From assembly GCF_000016905.1 (NCBI RefSeq), contig NC_009616.1, forward strand, positions 1,364,001 through 1,428,000: a stretch of 64,000 nucleotides of DNA, read 5' to 3'. The DNA comes from Thermosipho melanesiensis BI429 (GTDB lineage: Bacteria; Thermotogota; Thermotogae; Thermotogales; Fervidobacteriaceae). How positions within the stretch are numbered: position 1 is the first letter of the stretch; every line of letters begins with the position of its first letter. Positions 10,131 through 19,945 of this stretch are shown here, in pieces. Position numbers and translations under genes: made by a program. The notes beneath the pieces are model-generated. The model worked only from the letters and a program-made list of their open reading frames with translations. It was not told the origin of the DNA and ran no database searches.

Positions 10131-10734
10131 TTTACTAGAAAATTTGATGACGGGTTTTTTTGCAGTTTTGTTGGTTGTATTTCCAAGAGAAGTGATAAAA
10201 GCATATTTAGTTGTATTGGCAGGTGATGAAACGCCTAGAAAATTAAAGAGAACCTCATTAAATCCCTTTGTTCATATGGATCCTATAGGAACTATTGCAT
10301 TTATTTTATTTGATTTTGGATGGGCAAGGCCTGTGCCAGTTTTTCCTATGAAAAATAAGAAAATTAGGAAGGTATTGATTTTTTCATCACTAATAGGTCC
10401 AATATTGGGTGGTGGTTTGTTTTTGGCATATGGTTTAATTGCAAGGACATCGTTTTCGCATGATATTATCTTTAAAGTTTTTTACAAAGCGTGTAAATGG
10501 AGTTTAACTTATGCAATATTTTCGCTTTTTCCTGTTCCACCACTTGATGGTTCAAAGATTTTAGGAGCTTTTTTACCAGATGAATATTGGGATTGGTATA
10601 TAAAATATGAAATTTATGGTATACTATTCCTGTTGGGGATTTTGTTATTGTGGATTTTACCGCTAATAATGCAACCATTTGTTTATTTTATAGATAGTTT
10701 GACAAATTTGATTATACTAGGAAAAGGGGGATAG
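10114..10734 (+). CDS. Site-2 protease (M50)-like membrane protein lacking the HExxH motif
   Basis: A 206-residue membrane protein. It aligns by eye with the small M50/S2P family: LNPFVHMDPIGT, FGWARPVPV and FPVPPLDGSK (the LDG motif) are all conserved. The zinc motif HExxH is replaced by RExxK (REVIKAY at about 27-33), so the two zinc histidines are lost while the glutamate remains. Activity as a protease is therefore doubtful. The start is uncertain: GTG at 10114 is used here, and TTG at 10144 or ATG at 10147 are alternatives. It overlaps the radical SAM gene by 17 bases. Confidence 0.75.
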   Translation: MDHTIDLLENLMTGFFAVLLVVFPREVIKAYLVVLAGDETPRKLKRTSLNPFVHMDPIGTIAFILFDFGWARPVPVFPMKNKKIRKVLIFSSLIGPILGGGLFLAYGLIARTSFSHDIIFKVFYKACKWSLTYAIFSLFPVPPLDGSKILGAFLPDEYWDWYIKYEIYGILFLLGILLLWILPLIMQPFVYFIDSLTNLIILGKGG

Positions 10735-10736
10735 TT

Positions 10737-10988
10737 ATGGAAGAAAAACTTAAAGAGTTAGAACAACTTTTTGATGATTTGATAGTAAAGTATGAGGAAT
10801 TAAAAAAGGAAAACAAAGAGCTTTGGAAAGAGTTGAATGCAGCTATTGAAAGAGCAAATCAATTAGAGCAAGAAAACAAATCTCTTAAGGAACAGGTATA
10901 TGGTACTTTTGAAAAATTGATGGGAAAAATAAAAAATGTTGTAGAGGCGTCGTCGGAGATAAATGGTGAAGAAGAAGCTGGAGTTTAA
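10737..10988 (+). CDS. Small coiled-coil protein upstream of ZapA-like gene
   Basis: An 83-residue protein made almost entirely of heptad-like Leu/Glu/Lys helix (EEKLKELEQLFDDLIVKYEE and onward), ending in an acidic tail. It is not recognisable by enzyme motif. Size and position directly before a ZapA-like gene, which it overlaps by 26 bases, suggest a partner in divisome assembly comparable to ZapB, but that is inference from context. It starts 2 bases after the M50-like stop. Confidence 0.7.
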   Translation: MEEKLKELEQLFDDLIVKYEELKKENKELWKELNAAIERANQLEQENKSLKEQVYGTFEKLMGKIKNVVEASSEINGEEEAGV

Positions 10989-11220
10989 TGGAAAGAGGTT
11001 TATTGTTGAATCTGATGTAGAACATGAAGTATTGGATTATATTGAAAAGCGATTGTATGAATTGAACAAAAAATATGAGACTCTTTCATCTTTAGATGAA
11101 AGATTTCTTGCTATATTATGTGAATTAGTTGAAAGGGAATTTGACTATTTAAGAGAAATTTCTAAATTAAGTGAAAAAATTAAAAATTTGGAGGCTCCTA
11201 ATGAAAATAGGTCTGTTTGA
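10963..11220 (+). CDS. ZapA-like cell-division protein
   Basis: An 85-residue protein beginning MVKKKLEFNGKRFIVESD and ending in a long helix. The pattern of a short beta-hairpin (biogenesis of a K-x-E-x-x-G-x-x-F motif), a D-x-E-x-x-V-x-x-Y-I segment and a C-terminal coiled coil resembles ZapA, which cross-links FtsZ filaments at midcell. Similarity is by shape and a few residues, so the name is tentative. Its 3' end overlaps the murI start, and it overlaps the coiled-coil gene before it. Confidence 0.6.
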   Translation: MVKKKLEFNGKRFIVESDVEHEVLDYIEKRLYELNKKYETLSSLDERFLAILCELVEREFDYLREISKLSEKIKNLEAPNENRSV

Positions 11221-11992
11221 TTCAGGGATTGGGGGAATTTCTGTTTTAAAGAAATTAACATATATTAATGGAGCACATTATATATATATTGCCGATACTG
11301 AAAGGGCCCCATATGGGTTGCGTACATCGGAGGCTCTCGAATCCTTTGTTTGGGAATTTGTTGATTTTTTTCATAAAAAGAAGGTTAACGAAATATTTGC
11401 AGCTTGCAATACTACTGACTCGATAATATTGGAAAATAATTTAGATTTGGTGATAAAATATAATAGTATAATACGAGCAGGTGTTTCTGCTGCCAAAAGT
11501 AGCAAGGTTGGAGTAATTGGAACTAATGTAACAATAAAAAATGGAAGTTATAGAAGATATTTAGAAGTTGAAGGGAAGGAAGTTTATCAAAAGGCTACCC
11601 AACTTTTTGTTTCTTTAGTTGAAGAAGGAGTATTTTATGGAAGAATGGTAGAAGCGATTGCAAATTATTATTTACTACCATTAAAAAAAGAAAATGTCAA
11701 AGAACTCATACTTGGTTGTACACATTTTCCATTTTTAAAGGGAATTATTTCTAGGGTTTTACCTAAGGTAAGGATAATTGATCCAGCTGAGGAATTATCA
11801 AAACTTTTGGTAAAGAATAATACTAGAAGACCATTTGTTGAATTTTATGTTACAGGTGATCCAAAAGAATTTGAACGAAAGCTAAAGCGTATAAATTTTA
11901 GAGTAGCGTATACCATTAATAAGTTTAAAATAAGAAAGGTGGTTAGTGTTGAAAAATTTAGTGGTTTTGACGGGGTTGTCAGGAGCGGGTAA
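11201..11992 (+). CDS. murI: Glutamate racemase
   Basis: MurI makes D-glutamate for peptidoglycan. The 263-residue product begins MKIGLFDSGIGGISVLKKL, the family N-terminus, and has both catalytic cysteines in AACNTTDS and LGCTHFPFL. The DTERAPYG motif is the usual D-P/A-x-R-x-P-Y-G. I use ATG 11201 with GGAG 8 bases upstream; a longer frame from 11171 lies inside the preceding gene and lacks support. It overlaps the ZapA-like gene by 20 bases and rapZ by 44 bases. Confidence 0.92.
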   Translation: MKIGLFDSGIGGISVLKKLTYINGAHYIYIADTERAPYGLRTSEALESFVWEFVDFFHKKKVNEIFAACNTTDSIILENNLDLVIKYNSIIRAGVSAAKSSKVGVIGTNVTIKNGSYRRYLEVEGKEVYQKATQLFVSLVEEGVFYGRMVEAIANYYLLPLKKENVKELILGCTHFPFLKGIISRVLPKVRIIDPAEELSKLLVKNNTRRPFVEFYVTGDPKEFERKLKRINFRVAYTINKFKIRKVVSVEKFSGFDGVVRSG

Positions 11993-12782
11993 ATCAACTG
12001 CCTTAGGCTTGTTGGAAGATATGGGATTTTATTGTATAGATAATTTACCGGTAAAAATTATCGATCAGATTTTACCGATAATATCTATAAATATTGAAAG
12101 TTTGGCATTGGTTATAGATTCTAGAAGCGGAGACATTGATGATATAGTTTCAGTTATTGAAAATATGAAGGCAAAATATCCGGTTAAAGTGATCTTTCTA
12201 AATGCCAAAGATGAGGTTTTAATAAATAGGTTTGCACATACAAGAAGAAATCATCCGCTGTTAAAAGAAGAAACTTCCTTGGAAAAGGCGATCTTAGAGG
12301 AACGAAAATTATTTATAAAAATTTTGGAGCTTTCAGATATTGTTGTAGATACTTCAAATTTGAATCCTCATCAATTGAGAGAAAGATTAGTTGGAATTTT
12401 AACTAGTGTAAAGAAAAAGTTTCGCTTACGTATTTTAAGTTTTGGATTCAAATATGGAGTACCATTAGATGTTGATTTTATTTTTGATGTTAGGTTTTTT
12501 CCTAACCCATTTTATGTGGTAGGCCTTAGGCAAAAATCCGGAAAAGATAAAGAGGTAAAAAACTTTTTGTACAATACGCAGGGGGTAAAAGAATTTCTGG
12601 ACTTGATAAAAAAAGTTGTTGATTTTGCTATTCAGAGATATGAAAATGAAGGAAGGACGGAATTGAGTGTTGGGATAGGTTGTACTGGTGGTCAGCATCG
12701 TTCCGTTTTTTTTGCAGAGGAGCTTTTTAAGTTCTATAATGAAAATTGTAAAGTTATATTGGAACATAGGGATGTGAAGTAA
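11949..12782 (+). CDS. rapZ: RapZ/YvcJ-family nucleotide-binding protein
   Basis: A P-loop protein of the RapZ/YvcJ family. It has GLSGAGKST near residue 10, DNLP, an SFGFKYGVP segment, D-VRFFPNP and the C-terminal GIGCTGGQHRS. E. coli RapZ is an RNase adaptor that controls GlmS, and B. subtilis YvcJ affects competence; the role here is unknown. AGGTGG at 11937-11942 favours TTG at 11949; GTG at 11946 is only 3 bases from it. It is the first gene of the widely conserved rapZ-yvcK-whiA trio, and its stop overlaps the yvcK start (TAATG). Confidence 0.9.
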   Translation: MKNLVVLTGLSGAGKSTALGLLEDMGFYCIDNLPVKIIDQILPIISINIESLALVIDSRSGDIDDIVSVIENMKAKYPVKVIFLNAKDEVLINRFAHTRRNHPLLKEETSLEKAILEERKLFIKILELSDIVVDTSNLNPHQLRERLVGILTSVKKKFRLRILSFGFKYGVPLDVDFIFDVRFFPNPFYVVGLRQKSGKDKEVKNFLYNTQGVKEFLDLIKKVVDFAIQRYENEGRTELSVGIGCTGGQHRSVFFAEELFKFYNENCKVILEHRDVK

Positions 12783-13714
12783 TGAATTTTGTTTTGGTAG
12801 GTGGTGGAACAGGAATATCAACATTATTAAAAGGATTGAAATACTTTAAAGATATAGATTTAAAAGCTATTGTTACTGTAACTGATGAAGGTGGAAGTTC
12901 TGGTGTTTTGAGAAAAGAATATAATATAATCCCACCTGGTGATATAAGGAATAATTTAGTTGCACTTGCTAAAGATGAAGAAGTAATAGGTAAGTTGTTT
13001 TCATACAGATTTTCCGAGGGTTTTTTAGCAGGACATACAGTAGGAAATATCATGTTAACAGCTCTAACGAAAATTTTTGGAAGTTTTACAAAGGCGGTTG
13101 AGTATCTTTCTGAAGTTTTGGCAATTAATGGTAAAGTAATACCTGTAACTGAGGATTTGGTTAGACTAATTGCAGTGTATGATGATGGAACGATTGCGTA
13201 TGGTGAAAGTGAAATAATGAATATAAAAATGAAAAGAATAATAAGAATTTTTTTAGATAAAAAATCTAAAATTAATGTTGATGCATCTGAAGCAATTAAA
13301 AAAGCAGATTTTATAATATTTGGGCCAGGTAGCTTGTTTACAAGTATCATTCCAAATTTGCTTGTTGATGGATTTAATGAGAGTTTGGAAGGATCAAAAG
13401 CTAAATTAATATATGTATCAAATTTGATGACTCAACCTTCTGAGTCATATAATTTTACTTTAAAGGAACATGTTGATGAAGTTGAAAAATATATTGGAAG
13501 AAGTGTAGATTATATAATAGCTTCAAATTCTAAGATACCAGAAGATATTTTGAAAAAATATCAGGAAAAAGGCTCCATACCGGTGAAAATTGATTTGATT
13601 GATGAAAGAGTTATAGTGGAAGATCTGGCAGAAGTAAAAACGATTGATGGATTTAATAGAATTAGGCATAACTCTTTAAAACTTGCGAGTGTAATTATAG
13701 GTTTAATTAGGTGA
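12782..13714 (+). CDS. yvcK: YvcK/CofD-like gluconeogenesis factor
   Basis: A 310-residue YvcK-family protein. It begins MNFVLVGGGTGISTLLKGL, followed by TVTDEGGSSGVLRKE and PPGDIRNNLVAL, the conserved nucleotide-sugar-binding motifs. In B. subtilis YvcK is needed for cell shape on gluconeogenic carbon and binds UDP-sugars. The fold is shared with CofD, but the neighbours (rapZ, whiA) settle the assignment. Start ATG overlaps the rapZ stop. Confidence 0.92.
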   Translation: MNFVLVGGGTGISTLLKGLKYFKDIDLKAIVTVTDEGGSSGVLRKEYNIIPPGDIRNNLVALAKDEEVIGKLFSYRFSEGFLAGHTVGNIMLTALTKIFGSFTKAVEYLSEVLAINGKVIPVTEDLVRLIAVYDDGTIAYGESEIMNIKMKRIIRIFLDKKSKINVDASEAIKKADFIIFGPGSLFTSIIPNLLVDGFNESLEGSKAKLIYVSNLMTQPSESYNFTLKEHVDEVEKYIGRSVDYIIASNSKIPEDILKKYQEKGSIPVKIDLIDERVIVEDLAEVKTIDGFNRIRHNSLKLASVIIGLIR

Positions 13715-13718
13715 TAAT

Positions 13719-14630
13719 ATGTTGTATACATTTTCAGAAGATGTAAAAGGAGAGTTATGTCATATAAAAGTTACTGAGATAGAAGCAAAATCTGAACTAT
13801 CTGGTTTTTTAAAGTCTAAAGGTATTTTGATAAAAACCTACAGGGGATTGCATGTTAAATTGGAAATAGGTTTTATCCCTGCTGCAAGAAGGGTAATGAA
13901 TTTAATGGGGATTGTTGAGGTTAACAAGGAAAAGTTGACTTTAATAAAAAATAAATTGAAAAAGAAGAGGGTACAAATTTTTATACCATTCTCTATTTTG
14001 GAAAAGCTCGAAGTAAGTATTCTGAGAGTTCCAAGCTATGTATTTGAAGATTGGAATTGTTTTGCTGCTTTTTTAAGAGGAGTGTTTGTTTCAAGTGGTT
14101 CAATAACGGATCCTGCAAAGAATTATCATTTTGAAATAATATCTCATAATGAAGAGTTTTTAAATACAATTAAAAATTATCTTAGTGAGAATTTAGGGAT
14201 AAATGGTAAGGTGGCAAGATTTAACAACAATTTTAGATTTTATGTTAAAAGAGCAAGGGATATCATTGAATTGTTGAATTTTTTAGGAGCACAAAGAAAT
14301 GCAAATAAGATGGAAAGAATGGTGAGTACAAGAGAGGTAAAAGGGGATTTAAATAGAACAATAAATTTTATCGAGGCTAATGCAAAAAGAGTGGCGGATA
14401 GTAATGCAAAACAAATAAATTTAATAAGTAGTCTAATAGATAAATACGGAATGGATGTTTTACCTGAAGAATTAAAACAGCTTGCGATTTTAAGATTGGA
14501 AAATGAGGATTTAAGCTTGTCTGATTTAGGTAAGAAATTTACTCCACCTCTTAGTAAAAGTATGGTGTATAACAGAATAAGAAAGATCTTTAAAATTTAT
14601 GAAGATTTAGAAGGAAAAAGGTTGGAGTGA
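13719..14630 (+). CDS. whiA: WhiA-family DNA-binding protein
   Basis: A 303-residue protein with the WhiA layout: an N-terminal LAGLIDADG-like homing-endonuclease fold ([28 protein letters not shown]) and a C-terminal helix-turn-helix ([27 protein letters not shown] and onward, then [10 protein letters not shown]). WhiA proteins are non-nucleolytic and act in cell division and sporulation control in Gram-positives. Third gene of the rapZ-yvcK-whiA trio, with a 4-base gap before it. Confidence 0.92.
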   Translation: MLYTFSEDVKGELCHIKVTEIEAKSELSGFLKSKGILIKTYRGLHVKLEIGFIPAARRVMNLMGIVEVNKEKLTLIKNKLKKKRVQIFIPFSILEKLEVSILRVPSYVFEDWNCFAAFLRGVFVSSGSITDPAKNYHFEIISHNEEFLNTIKNYLSENLGINGKVARFNNNFRFYVKRARDIIELLNFLGAQRNANKMERMVSTREVKGDLNRTINFIEANAKRVADSNAKQINLISSLIDKYGMDVLPEELKQLAILRLENEDLSLSDLGKKFTPPLSKSMVYNRIRKIFKIYEDLEGKRLE

Positions 14631-14634
14631 TGTT

Positions 14635-15090
14635 ATGAGATGTCCATACTGTGGATATGAAGAAACTAGGGTTTTAGATTCTAGAGTAGATTCTTCTGGT
14701 ATGACAGTTAGAAGAAGAAGGGAATGTGTTAAATGTAAAGGTAGATTTACTACCTATGAGAGGTATGAATTTGGGCCTGTGTTTGTTGTGAAAAAAGATG
14801 GAAAAAGAGAAAAATTTGATAGGGCAAAAATTTTAAATGGTGTTATGAAAGCTTGTGAGAAGACAAATGTAACATTGGAAGAAATAGAAAAATTAGTGGA
14901 CGATGTTGTAAACGATGTTCAAAAATCTGGTAACTTAGAAATATTAACTTTAGAAATAGGAAAGCTTGTAATGGAAAAGTTAAAAAAATTAAATGGTGTG
15001 GCTTATGTAAGATTTGCATCGGTGTATAAAGATTTTAGAGAAATTGATCAGTTTTTAGAAGTTGTTGAAGAATTAAAAAAAGAAAAATAA
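14635..15090 (+). CDS. nrdR: Transcriptional repressor NrdR
   Basis: NrdR represses ribonucleotide reductase genes in response to ATP/dATP. The 151-residue protein begins [17 protein letters not shown], a zinc ribbon with CPYC and a second pair in CVKCKGRF. It continues with an ATP-cone domain ([15 protein letters not shown]). Length is standard. No nrd gene or NrdR box was found in the window. Confidence 0.95.
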   Translation: MRCPYCGYEETRVLDSRVDSSGMTVRRRRECVKCKGRFTTYERYEFGPVFVVKKDGKREKFDRAKILNGVMKACEKTNVTLEEIEKLVDDVVNDVQKSGNLEILTLEIGKLVMEKLKKLNGVAYVRFASVYKDFREIDQFLEVVEELKKEK

Positions 15091-15106
15091 CATTGGAGGT
15101 GTTTTA

Positions 15107-15577
15107 ATGAAAAAAGAGGTAATTTATTTGACAAAAGAAGGGTATGAAAAACTCAAAACTGAACTTGATAATTTAAAACAAAAACTTATGTTTGAAATTG
15201 CAGAAAGGATAAAAGAAGCTAGAGAGTTAGGTGATTTATCTGAAAATTCAGAGTATCAAGAAGCAAAAAATGAACAAGGAAGAATTGCGGCGAGAATTAA
15301 TGAACTTGAAAACATGCTTTCTAAAGCAGAGGTTATAGAAGGATTAGATACAAATGTAATAAATATCGGAAATTGGGTAATAATAAAAAATTTGGAAACA
15401 GGTGAAGAAAAAACTATTCAAATTGTCACACCACATGAAGCAGATGTATTTAACAATAAAATTAGCTTTGAATCGCCCATTGGAAGGATTTTGGTTGGGA
15501 AAAAAGTAGGAGAAGTGGTTAAAATAAAAGCACCCAAGGGTGTATTTAAATATCAAATTTTGGGAATAAAAGTTTAG
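15107..15577 (+). CDS. greA: Transcript cleavage factor GreA
   Basis: GreA binds stalled RNA polymerase and stimulates cleavage of backtracked transcripts. The 156-residue protein has the N-terminal coiled coil, including the catalytic acidic tip in LGDLSENSEYQEAK, and a C-terminal FKBP-like domain with SPIGRILVGKKVGE. A TTGGAGGTG ribosome site precedes ATG. It lies between nrdR and lysS. Confidence 0.95.
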   Translation: MKKEVIYLTKEGYEKLKTELDNLKQKLMFEIAERIKEARELGDLSENSEYQEAKNEQGRIAARINELENMLSKAEVIEGLDTNVINIGNWVIIKNLETGEEKTIQIVTPHEADVFNNKISFESPIGRILVGKKVGEVVKIKAPKGVFKYQILGIKV

Positions 15578-15589
15578 GAGGGATCGGAA

Positions 15590-17098
15590 TTGTTAAGGGA
15601 GTTTAGAGAGCAAAGAATAAAAGAAATTGAACAATTAAAAAGGAAAAACATAAACCCTTATCCGAATAGATTTGATAAAACTCATACTAGTGAAATGATA
15701 AAAAAGGAATTTGAAGGATTAAATCCAGGAGAGGTAAAAGATGATGTGTTTGTATCAACTGCGGGAAGAATAATGTCTTTAAGAAAACATGGTAAGAGTG
15801 CATTTTTCCACATAAAGGATTTTTACGGTAGGATACAAGCGTATATACGAAAAGATGTTGTTGGCGAAGAAGCTTATGAATTTTTTAAAGAACATATTGC
15901 AATTGGAGATATTGTAGGTGTTAAGGGGAATGTTTTTAAGAGTAAAACGGGTGAAATTACTATTTTAATTAAAGAGATAAAGCTTTTAAATAAGCCATTA
16001 AGACCAATGCCTGAAAAGTGGCATGGTATTAAGGATAAAGAGGTTTTGTATAGGCAAAGATATGTTGACATGATAGCAAACGATGATACATTAAATAGAT
16101 TTAAAGTTAGATTTGAGGTTATAAAATTGATAAGGGATTTTTTGAATTCAAAAGGTTTTATAGAAGTTGAAACTCCAATTTTGGAATATGTAACAGGTGG
16201 TGCTTCTGCTAGGCCCTTTGTGACTCATTTAAATGTGTTTGACATTGAAATGTATATGAGAATAGCTACCGAGTTGTATTTAAAAAGGTTTATAGTAGGT
16301 GGTTTTGAAAAGGTTTATGAATTAGGTAAGAATTTCAGAAATGAAGGTTTGTCATATAAACATCATCCTGAGTTTACATCTATAGAAATTTATCAAGCGT
16401 ATGCAGATTATGAGGATATGATGAACCTTACGGAAGAGTTGTTTGTGTATATAGTGGAAAAGTTGTTTGGTACTACAAAGATAAAATATCAAAATGTAGA
16501 ATTGGATTTTTCAAGACCTTGGAGAAGGATTAAGATGAGAGACTTTATTAAGGAACATTTAGGCGTAGATATTTTAGAAGATTCAATGGGAAGAATGATG
16601 GATGTGTTGGAAGAACATGGTGTAGAAGTTGAAATAAGAGATAAGGGTCATATGATTGAGAAACTTTGGGATTTAGTTGAAGATAAGGTAGTTCAACCTA
16701 CTTTTTTACTTGAACATCCTGTGGAAATTTCACCACTTGCAAAGAAACACAGGGAAGATCCACGTGTTACTGAGAGATTTGAGTTGATAATTTATGGCAG
16801 GGAAATGGCCAACGCATTTAGTGAGCTTAATGATCCAGTTGATCAGTATGAGAGGTTTTTAAAGCAAGTAGAGCTTAGAGAAGCAGGTGATGAAGAAGCT
16901 CAAATGATGGATAGGGATTTTGTTAGGGCTTTGGAGTATGGTATGCCACCAACTGGTGGGTTAGGGATAGGCATTGATAGGTTAGTAATGTTACTTACAA
17001 ATTCAGCTACAATTAGGGATGTTATAGCATTTCCGTTGGTAAGGCTAAAATCTTTTGAAGAAGAAGAGCTAGATATAGAAGGGGGTTCGCAAGAATGA
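15590..17098 (+). CDS. lysS: Lysyl-tRNA synthetase (class II)
   Basis: Charges tRNA-Lys. The 502-residue protein has an N-terminal OB-fold anticodon-binding domain (to about 140) and a class II catalytic domain. Motif 2 is [15 protein letters not shown] and motif 3 [14 protein letters not shown]. Start is TTG at 15590 behind AGGAGGG, giving [16 protein letters not shown]. It overlaps the next gene by 4 bases (ATGA). Confidence 0.96.
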   Translation: MLREFREQRIKEIEQLKRKNINPYPNRFDKTHTSEMIKKEFEGLNPGEVKDDVFVSTAGRIMSLRKHGKSAFFHIKDFYGRIQAYIRKDVVGEEAYEFFKEHIAIGDIVGVKGNVFKSKTGEITILIKEIKLLNKPLRPMPEKWHGIKDKEVLYRQRYVDMIANDDTLNRFKVRFEVIKLIRDFLNSKGFIEVETPILEYVTGGASARPFVTHLNVFDIEMYMRIATELYLKRFIVGGFEKVYELGKNFRNEGLSYKHHPEFTSIEIYQAYADYEDMMNLTEELFVYIVEKLFGTTKIKYQNVELDFSRPWRRIKMRDFIKEHLGVDILEDSMGRMMDVLEEHGVEVEIRDKGHMIEKLWDLVEDKVVQPTFLLEHPVEISPLAKKHREDPRVTERFELIIYGREMANAFSELNDPVDQYERFLKQVELREAGDEEAQMMDRDFVRALEYGMPPTGGLGIGIDRLVMLLTNSATIRDVIAFPLVRLKSFEEEELDIEGGSQE

Positions 17099-18705
17099 GA
17101 AAATGGTTTGAAAAAGCGCATGGTGCAATAATATGGACGATAGCTATTGCTTTTGTGGCAGGTATTGTTATATGGTCTTTAACTTCTTATTTTTATTCAA
17201 GAAAAAGTAAAGTGGAATATTCCTTGGATGATACTGTTGCTTATTTAACCAAAGATGGAACGGCGTTAGCATCTGATTTTTGGATTTTTCCTTGGGATTT
17301 AGAACAATCATATAGTCAGGCACTAACATATTATCAGATAACAGAGGTTGATCCCATATTTGAAGAACCAATGCTAAAGACTTCACTTTTAAACGATTTG
17401 ATTGATACAAAAACAGTTTTATACTATGCAGAAGTTAATAATATTAAGCCCGAAAAGACAGAAATAGATTCAGCTATTGAGGAACAAGTGAAAAAGGTTG
17501 AAGAAAATGAGAAATTGCTAAATTACGTAAATCAAAAATTTGGAGGAATAGAAAATTACAAAAAAAGTATAGAACCAGATATTATTAGATATCTTACTAT
17601 AAATAAAGTAAGGAAAAAGGTAGCAAAAATTGATGAGAGTGAAATGAAAGATTATTACGAAGAAAACAGAGATGACCTAATAGTTAAATATGATACTGCA
17701 GATGTTGATTTTGTAAGTTTTTCTAATCAGGCAAGTGCGAATAATTTTATTAATCAAGCTCTTATAAAAGGTTTTGATCAAGCTGCTACTGATTTAGGAC
17801 TATCTGTGCAAAATTATCCAAATTTTAGGAGAGGAATAATTGCACAGGAATTTGAAGATGTTATTTTCTCAAGCACAAATACTTTGGTTGGTCCTGTTCC
17901 ATTAGGAAGTAATTATTTCGTGTTTAAGGTGAATAGTTTTACTAGTGTTGACACCTTTGAAAAGTTTTCACTTTCAAAAGGTTATCAAGAGGTGATGAGT
18001 CAACTTCAAGGTGATAGGTTTAGGGCAGAGATGGAAAAGTTTAAAAATGAAGAAAACATAGGTTCAGTAATTAATAGTGAAATATATCAGGTATGGAACG
18101 ATGTATTGACAAATTCTGGTACAAGTTTGTTGAATGTTTACAAAAAACTAAATGAAATGATTTTTGATTTTAATACCGACACGGTAAAAGATGATATTCC
18201 ATCGGAAATAAAAGCGGCATTTGTGGTATTGGTTGATAAAATTTCTTCAGATGCTTCTTTGGTAAATAATGATATTTTACAAGATGCTGAAAAAGAAGCA
18301 AAAATTGTGTTAGAAAGTGTATACAAAGATTACCCCGATTCTTTTGTAGCAGTCAAGAAGATGAGGGAAAGTTTTCCGGACAGGAAAGATATAATGTATA
18401 ATTATTATACGATGCTTTATTCTAAAATTAAACCTTATATTGAATATGGTATGATTCAAAATATAATGAATGATTTCATTGATTTGTATAGAGGTTTTAC
18501 AACATTATCGGAAGCGACAGATATTACATTAGACCAAAAAGCAGAAGTGTTGTATAACTTATATGAAATAAACAAGATGTTAAAAGATGCAACAACTGCT
18601 TCAAGATATTTAGAAAAGTTAAAAGATGCTACACCAGATTATATGGATTTTGATGCGGCGTTTAATGAATTGGAATTTATGAAAAATGCAACTTCAACAA
18701 ATTAA
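17095..18705 (+). CDS. Membrane-anchored SurA/PpiD-like chaperone
   Basis: A 536-residue protein with one transmembrane anchor at about 10-32 and a large extracytoplasmic part. Residues ~85-200 ([28 protein letters not shown] and [12 protein letters not shown]) match the SurA-N/PpiD pattern of long helices leading to a rotamase-like segment. A clear parvulin active site is not visible, so it may be a chaperone only. The C-terminal 200 residues look like helical, TPR-type repeats. A strong terminator follows at 18718, which ends this gene series. Confidence 0.65.
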   Translation: MRKWFEKAHGAIIWTIAIAFVAGIVIWSLTSYFYSRKSKVEYSLDDTVAYLTKDGTALASDFWIFPWDLEQSYSQALTYYQITEVDPIFEEPMLKTSLLNDLIDTKTVLYYAEVNNIKPEKTEIDSAIEEQVKKVEENEKLLNYVNQKFGGIENYKKSIEPDIIRYLTINKVRKKVAKIDESEMKDYYEENRDDLIVKYDTADVDFVSFSNQASANNFINQALIKGFDQAATDLGLSVQNYPNFRRGIIAQEFEDVIFSSTNTLVGPVPLGSNYFVFKVNSFTSVDTFEKFSLSKGYQEVMSQLQGDRFRAEMEKFKNEENIGSVINSEIYQVWNDVLTNSGTSLLNVYKKLNEMIFDFNTDTVKDDIPSEIKAAFVVLVDKISSDASLVNNDILQDAEKEAKIVLESVYKDYPDSFVAVKKMRESFPDRKDIMYNYYTMLYSKIKPYIEYGMIQNIMNDFIDLYRGFTTLSEATDITLDQKAEVLYNLYEINKMLKDATTASRYLEKLKDATPDYMDFDAAFNELEFMKNATSTN

Positions 18706-18717
18706 CGAAAGATTGAA

Positions 18718-18746
18718 TGGCCCCGAAAGGGGTCATTTTTTTTTTT
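18718..18746 (+). terminator. Rho-independent terminator
   Basis: Stem TGGCCCC (18718-18724), loop GAAA, partner GGGGTCA (18729-18735), followed by eleven T residues (18736-18746). It closes the gene series that starts at 3754. Confidence 0.93.
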
Positions 18747-18773
18747 AGCACTACGAACTATTTATGGTATAAT
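18745..18773 (+). promoter_or_regulatory. Promoter for the S4/GAF/ABC gene group
   Basis: TGGTATAAT at 18765-18773 is an extended -10. TTAGCA at 18745-18750 matches the -35 consensus at four of six positions, with a 17-base spacer. It sits directly behind the terminator. Confidence 0.65.
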
Positions 18774-18789
18774 TTTTAGGGGTGAGATT

Positions 18790-19023
18790 TTGAGATTGGA
18801 TAAATTTTTAAAGGAAAGTAGAATTATTAAACGTAGGACAATTGCACAACAAATTGCAAAAAATGGAAAAGTTTTTAGAAATGGATATGTACTTAAGCCT
18901 TCTTCTGAGGTGAAGATGGGAGATATTTTGGATATTTTTTTGAAAAATAGGCATATTAAGGTTAAAGTTTTAAGTGATAAAGAATATGAATTAATAGAAG
19001 AAGAAAAGGGGGAGGATTTATGA
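18790..19023 (+). CDS. S4-domain RNA-binding protein (RqcP/Hsp15-like)
   Basis: A 77-residue single S4 domain: MRLDKFLKESRIIKRRTIAQ, NGKVFRNGYVLKPSSEVKMGD. This is the RqcP/YabO/Hsp15 type, which binds 50S-peptidyl-tRNA complexes in ribosome quality control. Which subtype applies is not settled. Start TTG at 18790 follows GGTGAG. It overlaps the GAF gene by 4 bases. Confidence 0.82.
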   Translation: MRLDKFLKESRIIKRRTIAQQIAKNGKVFRNGYVLKPSSEVKMGDILDIFLKNRHIKVKVLSDKEYELIEEEKGEDL

Positions 19024-19934
19024 GAAACATTGTGGAAAATCATGTGGAAGAATTATTGGAGATTTTAAAATATGATAAATCACAGTGGCAAACTGTTTGG
19101 GATGATTTAAAGAATAGATTTAAGGTATTAAAAAAGCTAGAGGAAAAATTTGGAAAGCCGGATTTTGAAAATTTGGAGAGAAGAAAATTAGATAAGTTTT
19201 TAAATGATTTTAGAGTTTTAGCTAATAATAAGGATAGTGTGGCAACGAAGATTAGAGAACATTCAAATGAATTTGAATTACAAAAAGAAGATTTTATTGT
19301 ATTTTTGGGATTCTATCCAAAAGAAATTGATTGGATTGTCATGGAAAGAAAAGATACTAGTATTATTTTTGAAAATATATATTCGCTATGGTTAAAAAAT
19401 AAGATAGATAAAATTTCCGATGCAGTTTTTCAGTCTGTAGTACATTTTAAAAATGGAGAAAAAGAAGGAAATTTTTACGATAAGGATGAAATTTTCGAAG
19501 AGATTTTAATGGAATTAAATAGTGTTGACGATGAAAGTTATATGAGAAAAGCATGTGAAATTTTGTATGATAAGATCCCATACTATAATTGGGTAGGTTT
19601 TTATATGATAAATGATGAAGGATTACTTGAATTATACGATTTTGTTGGCGAGCCGACTGAACATGTAAAGATAAAAATCGGAGAGGGTATATGTGGCCAA
19701 GCTGCAAATTTAAAAAGAACATTTATTGTCCAGGATGTTTCAAAGGAAACAAATTATCTTTCTTGTAGCCCAAAGGTAAAAAGTGAGATAGTGGTTCCTA
19801 TTTTTAATAATAGTGAAGTTATTGGTGAATTAGATATAGATAGTCATTATATTTCTCCATTTGATTTAAGGGACGATCAGTTTTTGAAAAAAATATGTAT
19901 TAGGGTATCTGAGATTTGGAAAAATAAATATTAA
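19020..19934 (+). CDS. GAF-domain protein related to free-methionine-R-sulfoxide reductase
   Basis: A 304-residue protein. The first ~170 residues are helical, charged and unrecognised. The last ~130 form a GAF domain: YNWVGFYMINDEGLLELYDF, IGEGICGQAA, SCSPKVKSEIVVPI and IGELDIDS. This is the sequence pattern of free-methionine-R-sulfoxide reductase (fRMsr), which repairs oxidised methionine. Of the usual three active-site cysteines, the ones in GICG and SCSP are present; the earlier one is absent. Enzyme activity is possible but unproven, and a sensor role is the alternative. Confidence 0.7.
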   Translation: MRNIVENHVEELLEILKYDKSQWQTVWDDLKNRFKVLKKLEEKFGKPDFENLERRKLDKFLNDFRVLANNKDSVATKIREHSNEFELQKEDFIVFLGFYPKEIDWIVMERKDTSIIFENIYSLWLKNKIDKISDAVFQSVVHFKNGEKEGNFYDKDEIFEEILMELNSVDDESYMRKACEILYDKIPYYNWVGFYMINDEGLLELYDFVGEPTEHVKIKIGEGICGQAANLKRTFIVQDVSKETNYLSCSPKVKSEIVVPIFNNSEVIGELDIDSHYISPFDLRDDQFLKKICIRVSEIWKNKY

Positions 19935-19945
19935 GGGGAGATTTT

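Noticed and set aside
11171-11200. Longer murI start
   Set aside because: It lies in the ZapA-like gene; ATG 11201 has a ribosome site and the standard N-terminus.
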